A stretch of 64,000 nucleotides of DNA from Hymenochaete sp. R1 (GCA_019400425.1 JAFREE010000002.1:1-64000); one strand, 5' to 3'. Shown: positions 50,330 to 62,887, numbered from the stretch's first letter. Notes: generated from the letters alone by a model not told the origin. Made by a program: numbers and translations.

Positions 50330-50816
50330 ATGCGTTACATCGCTGCGTACCTCCTCCTTCAGATCGGTGGCAAAGCCTCCCCGACCGCAGACGACATCAA
50401 GAGCGTCCTCGGCTCCGTCGGTATCGATGCTGATGAAGACCGTCTCTCGAAACTCCTCTCTGAGCTCGACGGCAAGGATGTTGGCGAGTTGATCTCTGAG
50501 GGATCATCCAAATTTGCTTCGGTACGTCTGTTTATCATGTTTTGAAGGGCATGGTTTGCCGGCTATCACGCTCATTGTGATTGAGTTTTGCTGACTTGTG
50601 TTTGCTTGGTTCAGGTTCCCTCGGGTGGTGGTGGCTCTGCGGCTCCTGCTGCCGGCGGTGCTGCCGGTGGTGCTGCAGACGCGCCGAAGGAGGAAGAGAA
50701 GAAGAAGGAAGAGGAGAAGGTATAGTTTTTTGTTCATAGGAAATGTAAATGTAACTGATTTAGTCTGCGAGCAGGAGGAATCAGACGACGACATGGGCTT
50801 CGGTCTCTTCGACTAA
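50330..50816 (+). CDS. RPLP2: 60S acidic ribosomal protein P2
   Basis: Three exons join into about 110 residues: [60 protein letters not shown], then an Ala/Gly hinge and an acidic, Lys-rich tail ending [13 protein letters not shown]. The [11 protein letters not shown] tail is the P-protein signature that binds elongation factors. P1/P2 dimers form the lateral stalk of the large subunit. The start MRYIAAYLL marks it as P2 and not P1. Introns are at about 50521-50614 and 50719-50774. Confidence 0.97.
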
Positions 50817-51595
50817 ACGGAGTACTCGAATCGCTTCCAACTTTTTATGCAACCTCTTTGCGGGCTATTATCGTTATAGGACTGTACGACTACAAAAATG
50901 TATCACTCAATACGTTGTCAAAAATGTCATACTGCAAAGAGCTTGTTCAATTATTCAGTTTTATGTGTCAAAGTCAAAGAACAACATCGCCCTTTATCCA
51001 AGAAAATCCAATTTCTTTTTCACGTACACTTTCTCGAATATCGAGGTGTTCACCAGAGTCCAAATTTTCACGGAAAGTAATGTACAACATCGAGCGATTA
51101 ACGTCGTGCAGCTGACCTTTGATTGATTGTGGAGGAGAACGTAAGAGAGGATGGATGGCAGGTAAAGCAGCGTGTCTCCGTGAAGAAACTTTAGGCAAGC
51201 TCGACAATGGCGATTAGAGGGGAAGAGAAAAAAGAAGGAAGGTGAAACTGAAAGAAAAGCTATGGAAGCATGTGTGCAGTAATAAAACAAGTAGAAGAAT
51301 AGTTCTTGGATACGATAAAGAAATCGACGTAACCAAGACAAGGGGGAAATAGGTTCGAGCAGAGAAAGGGAGCACTCCGGCTCCGGGTATTGGGGAAAAA
51401 ACGATAGTAGGAGGAAAAAAGAAAAGAAAGAAGGCAAAGTCAGGTAAAGTCGGGAGTCCAATCAGAAGTCAGAGTGTAAGGGAGGGAAAGAAGATAGTCA
51501 TGGACAAAAAATACAGATATGCAGACTGACGACTTGTAACGAACGACGATTTCTATTTACAGCCTTTGAGTAACACAATCATGATTCGACTCGAT
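50817..51595. other. Convergent 3' intergenic region
   Basis: About 780 bases between the convergent stops of the P2 gene and the LIM-RhoGAP gene. AG-rich around 51215-51260 and 51350-51450 on the plus strand. The overlapping frames on both strands have no domain features. No RNA gene was seen. Confidence 0.45.
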
Positions 51596-54500
51596 TTAAT
51601 GCCCGTTTGGAGGCGAGAAGTTCCGCGAGTACTCCCCACTACTTCTTGGGCTGTAAGACCGTGGCGACGCACTGGGGATGAAGGCTCCAGGGCCTTGCGG
51701 CAAAGTTGACTGCCCAGGTAAAGACATGGGCTGCATCCACTGCTGAGGCTGGCCAGACCAATCATGATCTGGGAGGGCGAACCCTTGCGTTTGCACCGTA
51801 GGCAGCGGACCACCGGACCCAGGGTGCGAGAACGGTTGATGATTGAGTCGTGGTTGCGGTGACTGTTGACGAGAAACCTGCCCACTTCTCTGTTCCGGAG
51901 GAGTGGCAGGGTAGCCATTTCGCATCATGGTGGAATTAGGAATCGATGACGAATCCGCAGTACCACCATTACCACCACCCTGCTGCCGCCCGCGCGACGA
52001 CATTGTTGGATCAGATCTCTGCGTCGTCAAACGTGGATCACTTCCGCTTGAAAATCCGCCACTGCCGCTCGGAGGCATTGGCGAGCCGCCGCTTGCACCC
52101 AAGACTGGCGAAGTCAACCCTTGTGGTGTGCGCCCATTCACACGCGATCGATGATAAGCATCACATTTCTTCAAGACTTCTTTGCTCGGGAGTTCCATCG
52201 CGCCATTGAAATAGTCATGGTCGCGAATGAGCGGTAAGAAGTCTTCGGGGACCTGGTAGAACTCGTCTTGGTGCTCCAATAGCGTGATCATGACTCGGAT
52301 ACTTTCGAAACTTTCAACACGAACGGTATCGGAGCCTTTTGAGGGTGAGCTCCGGAAGATGTTGGGGCTGATGACGGTTGCGAGGTTATGTAGATCCATC
52401 CTGTTCCCGGTCTCTTCATCCACATGAGAGAAGGATGCTACCCATTTCAAAAACGTGAAGAGAACTTCAACTGTATCTCGGTTGCCTTTGGGGAGCAACA
52501 GCATCAGAAGATGCAAACAACGAACGCGATCAGCCTCGTTCGTTAGATCTAAGTGGAACGTTAGTACCGAAAAGTCAAATCATGTTAAACCCACTCACTC
52601 TCCGCGGCCATGAAAAGACGATAGAGCTTGTAAGTCATAAGAGGCTCGGGCAGATTTTTCAAGAACTTTTTCAACAATGCAGCCAGCTGCACCGGGTTGT
52701 CTTGAGTCAAGTCAACCGACGACGGATCGCGATCGATAGCATCCGATAGGTCATTCAACCTGCGAATGTTTCCATTCTTTCGGAATATGCCTTCGACAGA
52801 CATATCTAATGAGAACGCCATGAGTACCGATGAACGAAATGTCGGAGAATGCCTGTGACTAACCCATCTGACGCATTGCCGAAATGATATCGTCAATGAA
52901 AGTAGGAATTCTTAAGCTTGCGCGAGATGCTCCAAGGTTAGAGTCAGACGCTTCTTTCTCGAGAAGGATTTCCAACGGCGCCCCGAAAACACCTAGAAAA
53001 GATAATTACATTCATACATAAGATCCAGTAATTGAAGATGCGCCGACCTTTCTTTTGCTTCTCCTTTTTGTTGAACAGCTTATTCCAGAAACTTTCTTTC
53101 TTTATCTCAATAAACTCCAGCAAATCGTCCAAGTCCACTTCGCTCTTCACCGGCGAGCGACTGAGCGCCAAGAGCGCGGCATGCTTCACGATTAGCTGTT
53201 CTAGCGGTCCAAGCTCTCCCATAAGCGGAATAGTGCTCTGTGAAGGCAGCGACCGATGCTGCTTGCGTGCCTCCTCTGCCTCAATAACATGTGGAATATC
53301 AGCAAGAGTCACCACATCATCCGGCGGCGCCAACGGGGATTCAACACCTCCCAACGGTGAATTCGGAGCGGAGTCGTCCACAATCATCACGCCCGTCGTA
53401 TTGCGGCCCATGCCTGGACGCAGGTTCTGGCCTCTGTCTTCGAAAGGTGCACCGGAGAGTGTGCCTGGAGCGCCTGGCCGGGACCGAGGAGTCTGTTGTG
53501 ATGGAGGAATATATGACGCTGATTGTCCGTTGATGGCTAGGGGCTGCGACGGCCTCTGCGGCCGAGACGGTGTTGGGGACGCTATGGCGGTTTGGGATTG
53601 GGTCGCCGCAGACGGACCTCGCTGCGCCATGACATTCGCGACGCTGGTAGGCTGTGCTGTCTTCCCAGAAGGAGATTCTACTACTCTAGATTGCTTTGGG
53701 AAGCGTACGGTCGCAGAAGTTGCAGATACTCTCCTATCAAGCTTCATACGAGGATCACGGATTATATGTTGGTCTTGCCCATCGTTCGGCTGTGGTAAAG
53801 TGGACGCTAAAAAACTATCAGTATAACTACAGTAGAAATGCAAGAACGGGTAGCTCACGAGAAGGTGGAACTAAAAGACCTCTCCTCTTCAACAAATACG
53901 ACAATCTCCTCAGTGCGACATTCAACAAAAACGCATATTGCTCCAATCTGGATACTGCCTGGAATCCACCAAGACAGTCGCCTTGTTGGTGATCCTTGCA
54001 ATACAGAACGGTCGGTACGGGACCATAATCAGATTTCTCGGCGGACTTCGCATCGTAGACAAAGATATCGACATTCGCAGGAGGCCTGCGAGCTGTGGAT
54101 ACTTTGGGCTGAGGTGCTTCCTTATCGTCCGCGTTTGGATCCTTCGGAGGCTCCTTTGGCGTCGGTGGAGCAGAAGGCTTCCCACACGCGGAGCAAGCAA
54201 GGCAATGTGAGTGCCATCGTTGGTATGTCCCTAACCGCGCACAATCCTCCTCCACCGTCGACCCACACTTTACGCAAAGATCCGAAGGTGGCTTGATCGT
54301 CAATCTCTCCGTCAATGGGAGAGACGCGTCAATGGACTCGCTGAAGGGCGAGTCGCCTGCAAGCTCCGGTGCCAGACTCTTGAACCCATATGTAACCCCC
54401 TGAGTTCCCGGCGCACCTGACTGTTCTCCCGCACGTTTCTCACCGCCTCGCATGACGCGGCGTGCGGACGGATTACCACCCTCGACAGCGAGCAGATGCA

Positions 54501-56443
54501 GTTTGTCGAGGAAGTTGGACATGGCCTCCCGAACGCCGTGGTCGCGTTCGAGTTTGAGGCTCCCCGTGAGTGCGATGCGAATGAGGATCTTTAAGTAGTG
54601 GGCCAGGCCCGTCACGAGAGCGAGGAGTTCCTGGGTCATGCCAACCCTTTTCTGGCTCTCTTGGGGCTTTGAGAGGAGTGTGAAAAGGTCAACTGTTTTC
54701 CTGCATAGAAGACGAGCTTCGCGGACATGTGACATCCCTTTGATGGAGTTCAGCTATATAGTGGCGCGGGGAAAGGCGGGATCACGATAACGCACCTTTT
54801 AGGTTCAAGCTAGAGAAGCAAGCCTCCAGATCATCTATAGTGGCAAAAAGCACTTCCACATGTAGGATGAATTTCTCCGCCATACGGATTGCTTCTAGGT
54901 ATTGGCCATTGCTGACTTGCCTGAGCATATCAGAAATACAGGCTGCGCTCGATTCTTCAAAGGCAGACAGAACACTAAACAACGATTAGAGAACGAGGTT
55001 GGAACAGCATGTCTTGAACTAACGTACGTCCATATCCGATAAACCTGCTGCTCCATGCGCACTTGCTTATTTTTGAGCGATTGTGCAGATTCTCTCTCTT
55101 CCTCTTCCTTCCACACAGGCTCGTTGACGTCAATCGCGGAGGAATTAGAACTGGAAGGCCTTCGGGAGCTTATCTTCACGTTCCAAAACTGCATTGTAGA
55201 ATCAAATCAAAATTCGCTCGCGAGACAAAAGTAAAGTAAATAGGATCGATGACGCACCTTGTTGATCATGTAGCACTCCGGGTGCCAGCATTCGTCGCGA
55301 TTGTTGCGGTTGATCTCCACAAACTGCTTCAATATCGCACTATTACATCCTGCGCACTTCGTTGCGAACCGCGTAGAGTAGTGAAAATGGCAGTACACGT
55401 CATTTTCATGCTCATAGTACGAATCCTGCGGACCAAAGACAGTCGGGCAAACCGAACACGTAAAGTGCTCGACATGGTACTTTTTGTCTGGATACGCGAA
55501 CGCGGCGTGAGTTTAACGGTTCTCTCAATACAAATGAAACGTCGGAGAAAATACGTACTGCAAGCCGTGATGTAGCTGCCCCGTAATGCTTGACCGCATT
55601 TTGCACATATAAGGTTAAGCCGGCGAAAGTAATCTCGTTCACAGAGTGGCTGCTGTTTCCCGTCGGGACCCTCTATTGGGAAGAACTTGGATGCTACAAC
55701 CGCGTCACAGTCCTGGCACGCGATATAAAATGATTCCCCCGGTTCAATAAACGTAAATCAACACTCGATATTAGATGTAGAGAACTGACCTTGCATTTGA
55801 AACACTGCAGATGCCAAACGTTGCCGAGGGCCCTCACGAACGCTCCCTCCAGTGGCTGCGAGCACGCGGCACATGTCGTAGGAGCAGAAGGGGCGCTTGA
55901 CACAGAGGTGGCATTGCTCGCAGCCTTCGATCCCGCAGCAGAAGGCGTAGACGAGAGCGACGTCGCGCTGAGTCGTTTGAGCGTCGTCGAATCGTCGGTG
56001 AACCCTGCCCCACTCTCTGAATGATTCGATGACGATGCCCCGCTCCGACTATCATTCGGCGTTAGCGGGCGACTGAGGGTCTGAAAGCCTGGCATGGGGC
56101 TCCCACTCGGACTCGCGCCGAGAGTCATATTGCTGTTACTGTTATCCGACCGGGAGTGATGGAGGTCTTCGCTCCGTGCATGGGGATGCGCATCGTACGA
56201 AGCCGACGAGCTGTACTTCTTATCATGGTCGTGGGCTGGCCCGACGGTGTTGGAGCGCGTCGGCGTGTACGGTTTTGAAGCTGTACGCCCGGCGCTGTCT
56301 GGGGGAGACGATCGCGTGGTATCCAACTGATGCCCGTTATGGGGTTGAAGATCCCTGCGCTGCCTCGAGAACGCTTGCATCTGCTGATGGTGGGCAGCGT
56401 CGATGTCTGCTGATGGCATTGTAAGGAGCGGCGAGGAGTACAA
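51596..56443 (-). CDS. LRG1: LIM-domain Rho GTPase-activating protein (Lrg1 type)
   Basis: The start is 56443 or 56419 (MPSADIDAAHHQQMQAFSRQ). A Ser-rich N-terminus precedes LIM domains: CAACSQPLEGAFVRALGNVW... then AKCGQALRGSYITA-like (about 55610) and KCAGCNSAILKQFVEINRNN with CWHPECYMINK (about 55370-55255). A further Cys-rich finger is at about 54270-53980 (CVKCGSTVEEDCARLGTYQR ... CLACSACGKP). The C-terminal RhoGAP domain has SVEGIFRKNGNIRRLNDL, arginine finger codon 52780-52782, and LKKFLKNLPEPLMTYKLYRL. LDLHNLATVISPNIFRSSP-like closes it. Yeast Lrg1 is a GAP for Rho1 that restrains glucan synthase and Pkc1 signalling. The last exon is Ser/Pro/Gln-rich. Confidence 0.92.
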
Positions 56444-57173
56444 AGAAGCTGAGTGAATAGCAATAGGAGCACCGGCGAGAGAAGGACAAATAAGTTATTG
56501 CTATTGCTGCTGGCGCGGTGTTGTGTCAATGCGTTGCCGAGTGTTCGTCGCCAAGTCGCACGTCCAGCACGAGGATTGCAGACTGTGCTCGCTAGACGCA
56601 GCCAGGCTTGAGCTGATGGTGCAGATATAGACGACAGGGAAGAGAGAAAGATGAGAAGGATGTTGAGGGAGACGGAGACGAGGGCCAATGAAGGGAGGGG
56701 CTGGAGAGAGACTGACTGAGAGCAGCAGAGACGAGGAGACCGTCGATTGGATCACGCCGAGAGTTTGTTACGTAAGCTCTCACATCGTTACAGCCCCAGA
56801 CTCTCAGACTCACTAGTGCTATACTGACAGTCCTCAACTACCTTCCAAACGATAACTAAGGTCAGTCTCAGGATCTACCAATACTGTTGCTTTCTTGAAC
56901 TTGGGGCAAATCTACGGCCGAACATGGCATTATAGCGGAGATGTAAGGGATACTTCTCATTATTCAGTGCAAAGCGCTCAGGCTCTCAGATCTATCTTTC
57001 ACAGATCAACTCCACACGATCCCACTTCCCCTAGATCTACCATTTGAGTGTCTGGCTTATCCTCCGCTCTGAATCTCGAGCAAACAAAAATGCCAGAATG
57101 ATGTTCTCTAATTGAATTTATTGGAAGAAACTTATGTTGGCGATCTATATGCACAGTGTACGATACTTTTGTT
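56444..57173. promoter_or_regulatory. Upstream region of the LIM-RhoGAP gene
   Basis: About 730 bases upstream of the LIM-RhoGAP start and before the tRNA gene. A CT/GA-rich part at 56590-56740 forms minor frames with no features. AT-rich sequence occurs near 57110-57170. No gene is recognised. Confidence 0.4.
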
Positions 57174-57273
57174 GGCCTGATGGTCTAGTCGTATGATTCT
57201 CGCTTCGGGAGTTGCATCCCGCACTTAACTGTGTTATTGCGAGAGGTCCCGGGTTCAATTCCCGGTTAGGCCC
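57174..57273 (+). tRNA. tRNA-Pro (CGG) with a 28-nt intron
   Basis: The 5' strand GGCCTGA pairs with TTAGGCC at 57266-57272, with C at the discriminator position. The D-arm reads TGGTCTAGTCGTATGATT. The anticodon stem CTCGC (57199-57203) pairs with GCGAG (57239-57243). Loop TT-CGG-G places anticodon CGG at 57206-57208. The extra 28 bases 57210-57237 lie one base after the anticodon, the standard nuclear tRNA intron position. The T-arm GGTTCAATTCC is canonical. A run of T follows further downstream (57300-57308) rather than immediately, which is a weak point for the terminator. Mature length is about 72. Confidence 0.9.
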
Positions 57274-57539
57274 TACATCTGAAATGCGTACTTTTCATTC
57301 CTTTTTGTCGTAAAAGTTCTTGAATCTCCAAGGAGCACACAATCAAGCATCCTCGCCTCGTTTTCGTTTCTCAGACTAGCTTGTTTGACGGCATTTAACA
57401 TTACAGAATAACACAATTGTGTAGACAAAGAACAAGAAAAACCCCTTGCCCACAAACGGGCTGCTGCTAATATACTTCTTAGAAAGGGATGAGTAGGGAG
57501 AATATAAAACTGAGCATGGCTTCCTTCGACTCAAGGTAC

Positions 57540-58676
57540 TCATACAAGCCTCCTGTTTTCCTCTGGTTCTTGGCCGGGTCCGCCTTTGCCTTCCTGGGTC
57601 TTCTTCCCTTCACGTTCCCGTCGAGACTCAGCAATTCTCTGTCAGTACCAAGAATGCCGAGTCAGATATCATAACTACTCGCGAGAAACATACCCAAAAC
57701 TTACATCTTTCAGAGCCTGTATGCTTACCATCAGCGAGTCAAGTGCTTGCTCCGACATCTCGGAAACCTGTATATGAGCGCGAAAATGGGATGGGTAGAT
57801 CAGCTACGTGCACTCAAATCAGATCGTAGAGGAAACAAAAAGTAAACGCACAGACTCGCCGGCTGCCTTCCCAGCTTCTCGGAGACGCTTCGCATCCAAG
57901 TCTACATGCCACTCGCCTTGCCGTTCGGAAGATGAACTCTTCGGTCCCGAATGTGATTGAACGGTCTGGGGTTCAGGGCCTGGTCTTGCCTCAGGTGCCT
58001 GGCCTCCATTCGGCGCATCTATCAACCCGGTCGTGGACTCGAAGGCCGGTGCATTGGAAAGAACGGGGCTAGTCGATGACGCTTGAGGAGCGGCATTGCT
58101 CGGTGCTCGAGGTCCCCATCCCCATTGCTGCTGCTGTTGGAATTGCTGTTGTTGTAGCTGATCCTGGCGAGCCCTTTCTCTTTCTCTTTTCTCCTTGCAT
58201 CCCCATCCCCACCTATCGGTAGACCAATGCTTCCACTCTTCCCCATGATTCGGAGTTTGTGCATTCGGACCTGTCATCGCGCCCCACATACCCGCACCCG
58301 TCCCTGTACCAACGACACTCACAACACCTCCCTCGTTCGACGCCTGGTGCATCTCCTGCTGTTGCAAATGTCTCCTATACGCCTCCTTCGTCTCCCTGCA
58401 ATGAGCATACCAAGCGTATGCCCCCGCCCCCAAGCCGAACCACATCAACCGTCTCATGAACCCTCCCCTTCCACACCTGTACCCCGCACCGAACCCGGGT
58501 CCGTACATGTGTCCGTGATGGGAGAAGTGGTGGTGCGCTCTGTGTTGCCAGAAACCCGATGGCGAGGTCGAAGTTGTGGATGAAGGGTTAAAGAAGCTGG
58601 AAGAGAAGCGGTATCGAAAGTTTGGGTGGAATGGGTCGCCGCTAGTGCCGGTAGGTCCTTGAGTTGGAGGAGACAT
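57540..58676 (-). CDS. Uncharacterised Gln/His-rich protein with one possible membrane segment
   Basis: The long first exon starts MSPPTQGPTGTSGDPFHPNF and has a His-rich patch (AHHHFSHHGHMYG), a Gly-rich stretch, then RRLMWFGLGAGAYAWYAHC at about residues 72-90, which could be a single membrane span. Next are a Gln run (QQQQFQQQQQWGWG) and a segment WHVDLDAKRLREAGKAAGES. Two small exons continue: VSEMSEQALDSLM|RIAESRREREGKKTQEG and end ENRRLV at 57540. The last helical part is charged and could form a coiled coil. I do not recognise the family. The N-terminal segment before the membrane span resembles no targeting sequence I can name. Confidence 0.7.
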
Positions 58677-59685
58677 CGATGATGAGAACCGGTTCGAGTT
58701 CGCGGCGAAGAAGCAGGTAATTAAGAACGGTGGTAATCACTGAGCTTGATTCGGGGTGCAAGGTTCAAGTAGATTGCTGGAGTTGTCCTGTTCTTGTTGG
58801 AGGAGGAGGAGAGGGCAACACTAGACCATCCGAGTCTATATATACCCATGAAAATACGATCTGATGTGCCGGCAAGGGGACTTGCGCAAGAACGGCGGCG
58901 CGTCATTGAAAGAGAAGGACAGCGCCACGCGCATTCGTATTCCGTGACCTCAATTTCAGACCTACTAGTAAGCCTGAATGAGCGAGATGAATTGCGTGCG
59001 TATGAGGCCGGCATGCGCAACCGCCTCACTTGCCGCCAGACCTCGGAGACGGTGGGACAGAAAGTAAAACGCGTCGGCCCGGCTCGAGGTTTCGTGGGCA
59101 ACGATTAGCCAATCTAACGCTGCGCTTTTACCATCTTGGTTGAGGCAGAGAGGCACAATGGAGCACGGACACATAGGAGCAGGAGTACACGCGTGAGGTC
59201 GGCATGAAAATCATCGTCAGAGGCGGACTGACGCACTTTCCAATTTCGTTCTTCGATAATCTCGCACACGTGACGAGCGGGCCAGTCAGTGGGTGCATTG
59301 GTGTCGAGAAATTGGAGGAAATCTTAGCTAGGTCTCAATTCTGTTCTGTATCTAGCAAACTTTTCTGTTCTCCGTACCTCTCTTTTACTAGTTTTTAATG
59401 TTTATACACACACACAAGTCACGATTAGGCTGTTGCCCCAGACTCACCCTACCACCCCTACCCGAATACATATCTAAAACCCAGCAAGGGATGAACAAAC
59501 CAAGAGTCGCCGCCCTTTTCCATTTCCCCCAATATACAATAAATCTTCATGAATCAAACATTTGTGCCCAAAACGAAACAACTCTCGTGAAGGTTTTGCC
59601 ACCTCCATACCGGGTCCTCGCGCTCCTCTAGAAAAAAACACACAGACGAACTGACGGAAAGCAAACGTAAGAGCGTTCTTCGCTT
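58677..59685. other. Gene-free region between the Gln/His-rich protein and the SLC35F carrier
   Basis: About 1 kb with no recognised gene: promoter of the Gln/His-rich protein (minus) and the 3' end of the SLC35F-type gene (minus). The two overlapping frames at 58720-59108 on opposite strands have no domain features. A CA run lies at 59404-59416. Confidence 0.45.
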
Positions 59686-61437
59686 TCACTTATCATACGA
59701 AAGCGAGTGCTCGGCGCCCTCTGCACCAGCTGAAGATTCAACGTCGCGGTTCCTTCTTTGCGTCACGTAAGACGGAGCCTGCGGGGCAAGCTCGCCTTGT
59801 TCTTCGGCTGCGAGGGATTGTGAAAAACATGAGTCAACGAAGAGTCAAGTATAAAATTGGCATAACGTACGTGTTGCAGACCAGAAGTAAATGACCAGAC
59901 CGACGAGGACGACCGCAAACGCGACGAAGTAAAGCCAAAATGGCTTATAATGCTAACAATAGAAAGAAAAAAAGTTCCCACATCCGTAAGCCCACCACAA
60001 ATGATAATCCATGCAAGTAGCTTCAGCCACTTACAAATAGGAATAACCCAAATAACAAACCATAAAAGTCACTCGACAGCAATGATAGGTTATAATACGC
60101 CGACGACGCCATCCGGTACAACAGCGGCGCGACCGTGTACAGGATGAACATCGCCGCCGTGTACGCGACAAGGAGCCCTATGTTCATCCCGTTCCAGGAT
60201 GCGAGGTGCATGTCATCGTGTTCGAGCCCCGCGGCTTGAATGCCGTTGATAAGCGTACCCCAGAAACCGAGCTGACCGACAACTTCGTACAGGGGTCGTT
60301 TGCGGACGAAGAATTCTTCAGTCGCGTTTGCTGAGGACCGTCAAACGAAAGGGGTGAAAAGGATAGGGTGAAAACAATGTCAGAGGGGTAGATTGGAAGG
60401 AAATGAAATCGTAATCCAACTCACTGAAGCCGTACAACGTCGCACCGAGGATCATGAAACCGTCTCCGAGCGCCATGTTAACAGCTGGGTAATCCTTATC
60501 CGTTAGGAAATCCGACGTGACCAGAAGACCGAGGCCAGCAATGCACACGAGGACACCCAGGATCTGGGTGTAGTGATAACGTGGGCGCATGTAGATCCAG
60601 GAGAAGAAGAGGCAGATGGGGATAGCCCAACTGAATGCGACGCGTATGATGGTGAGTAAGATAATGGTTAAGATGAAGGAAGAGGGAACTTACGCATCGA
60701 GGAGCATGCAGGAGAGGAGAGTGGTGTAGCTATAGGCCTTAACGACTAAGAAGTTGCCCTCGACGTCGCATGCTGCTAGAATGATGTCTAGAGAAGGAGG
60801 ATTATGAGCGAATAGCATATCACATCAATATCTGGGAAACGTACACTTCCATCCATCTTTGAGCACCATCTTTCCCCAACCCTTGAACCCATCTGAGACA
60901 GTTATCAGACACGCGATCCCGGCGATAACAAGCATACGTACATTGATAAATCGTATACGGTGTGTAGATCGAAAACAGCGAGAAGTACCTAAATCCTTCA
61001 AGTATAAGACTTCGAGGCGTATACGTATGAATGCAGCACAACACTCACAAAAACCAAGTCTGCGTCGTAGGCAAGGACCAGTTCCTACTCATCAACTCCG
61101 ACGTAGTGACGTTCGTGCACGTAATGCACAGACTGACGACCTGACCCGCAAGCAAGGAGAGACAAAAACGTTTCGTCCAGATACTCGCGAAGCGTCTCTT
61201 CGAGGAGGACGAGAAGGCGAGGAGGGAAGAGTAGTCGATGGATGGCCTGTTGTTGTGTTCGACGGCGTTAACATTAACGGTCGTGCTGGTGTGAGAATTG
61301 GCATGGGCATTTGAAGAAGATGAGTCCGGTCCTTGAGGATTCTTTGATATGGAATCAGTCGAGTGCCGCGGGTGGTGGAGGTGGTCCACACTGGCACCAG
61401 CAACGTCAATCGGTTGAATCGACATGCTTTTCAACAA
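59686..61437 (-). CDS. SLC35F1/F2-type membrane transporter (DUF914)
   Basis: The start is 61437 or, four codons on, 61425 (MSIQPIDVAGASVDHLHHPR). A hydrophilic N-terminus of about 85 residues precedes about ten membrane spans in several exons: FCLSLLAGQVVSLCITCTNV, TWFL, YFSLFSIYTPYTIYQ, then YTTLLSCMLLDA, YTQILGVLVCIAGLGLLVTS, GDGFMILGATLYGF, MNIGLLVAYTAAMFILYTV and LYFVAFAVVLVGLVIYFW. Family members are drug/metabolite-type carriers of the endomembrane system; substrates are mostly unknown. The tail ends RNRDVESSAGAEHSLSYDK. Exons between 60600 and 60860 are short. Confidence 0.88.
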
Positions 61438-62135
61438 CTTGAAGCAACTCGGAGTCGAAAAATCGATACTTGTCTCGCACTAGGATTGAGAGTGCTAGAT
61501 GAGGACGGAAGACAAGAAGGTCCGCAAGGAGCCATGATGGTACGTTGGATGTTTTATATGTATGGATGCGCACTATTGGATAGATCGAGGGACGAGCCAT
61601 GCGGACTGTCGGAGAACGGAGGAAAGAAATTTGTATACCCAGGAACGGCGACTGCAACTACTCCTGTGTCTGATAGACAGCTTTAGGCACGTATATGGTT
61701 TTTTGTGTTGGCTGAATAAATATAAATTATGTATTTGACTGCACAGTAACTGACGCTGGGATTAGTCCAGGGGATCAGATTCAACATGGGTCTATTGCAA
61801 TGAAACTTGTGAAGTTATATCGTAAGAAAATTCAAGCAGAAGGTATCTTGAGCGTTTAGAACCACGATTGAACCATTCGATACTCATAGCACCAGGTACT
61901 AAAAAGAAACTTCCAAGTATATTCACATGCTCGGTTTGTGTGGTTATCGACACTTCAGGCAGTCAGATATATCGTTAAGTATAAACTTTACGAGACTAAC
62001 ACAGATTCTTTGGTGAGTCATAGGGTGCCTTGCTAAATGAATGCCCAAAAAATACTCCGAAGTTCATTGCATTGCGCCCATAGGAACACAGAGCCGAAGA
62101 TAAATGAATGAAGAGTTATTAGGGAGACAAGTCCT
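61438..62135. other. Intergenic region upstream of the SLC35F-type gene
   Basis: About 700 bases between two minus-strand genes: 3' end of the complex I subunit gene and promoter of the carrier gene. AT-rich from 61680 to 62000. The plus-strand frame at 61363-61686 has no domain features. Confidence 0.45.
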
Positions 62136-62887
62136 CTATTGATCTTTCTTTTCTTCAACACCATACTTTGCCGGATCGGTACCGTGGAAGGGATGATTGA
62201 CGAGATTGAACCTGAACACAATGTGAATAATTGTTCCCTCACTTTTTACTTCTGACACTCACCAAGGGAACGCATCTGTCATTTTTTTGAAGAAACACAA
62301 GCGATGAGCGAGACTATCCGGAGTGAAATTTAAAGCAAGCACTCACGAAGTTTCAATTGAGAGAATACGGAGTTGTTATGTGCGGCTCCCTGGACCCATA
62401 GCGGTTGATCGGATTGACCGTATAGAGGCTTTCCCTCTCTTGCAAGTTGTGTGAGTTCTTGAAGGTCCATGTCTTCCTCTCTCTTGTTCTCTGACCATCC
62501 CCAGAATCGGACTGCAAATATAGTATCAGAGCGGCCGACTCAGTATCATTATGGCTATAGTTGCCAGTAACTTACAGCTTGACCGCTGGTAAGCCATCAT
62601 GAACCCGCCAAGGAAGCCCAACAACCCGCCCAAGCGCAGGCTAGTCCTCAGGCGTAAGTGTGATGGGTCGGCCATGTCTAAGTGCACATATGTCTTGGTC
62701 AATGCGGCACTCCAAATGAGAAAGAAAGCCAAGGCCTACCCCAGAAGTAAAGGGCGGCAGGAAAAGCCGCGGTTCCTGCAGCTAATGTTGCATAATCGGA
62801 AGGTCGAAAGTAACGGATAACACGGAAAGCATGAGGGTCGCTGTCAATGAGAGGGTAAGGCGTGGTGACCGCCTTGGGCGACGACAT
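62136..62887 (-). CDS. NADH:ubiquinone oxidoreductase (complex I) 21 kDa subunit, NUXM-like
   Basis: The start MSSPKAVTTPYPLIDSDPHA leads into FRVIRYFRPSDYATLAAGTA, AFPAALYFW and then MADPSHLRLRTSLRLGGLLG, FLGGFMMAYQRSS. The remaining exons give RFWGWSENKREEDMDLQELT, KPLYGQSDQPLWVQGAAHNN, PWFNLVNHPFHGTDPAKYGV and EEKKDQ. The YPLIDSDPH...RYFRPSDY start and the hydrophobic middle match the fungal complex I 21 kDa accessory subunit of the inner mitochondrial membrane. Length is about 185-190. It lies divergent to the last gene with about 250 bases between start codons. Confidence 0.83.

Noticed and set aside
52944..53826. Plus-strand frame of 264 codons opposite the LIM-RhoGAP gene
   Set aside because: The minus-strand reading carries the linker of a clear LIM-RhoGAP gene; the plus frame is its shadow, with Cys/Gly/Ser-rich content and no domain.
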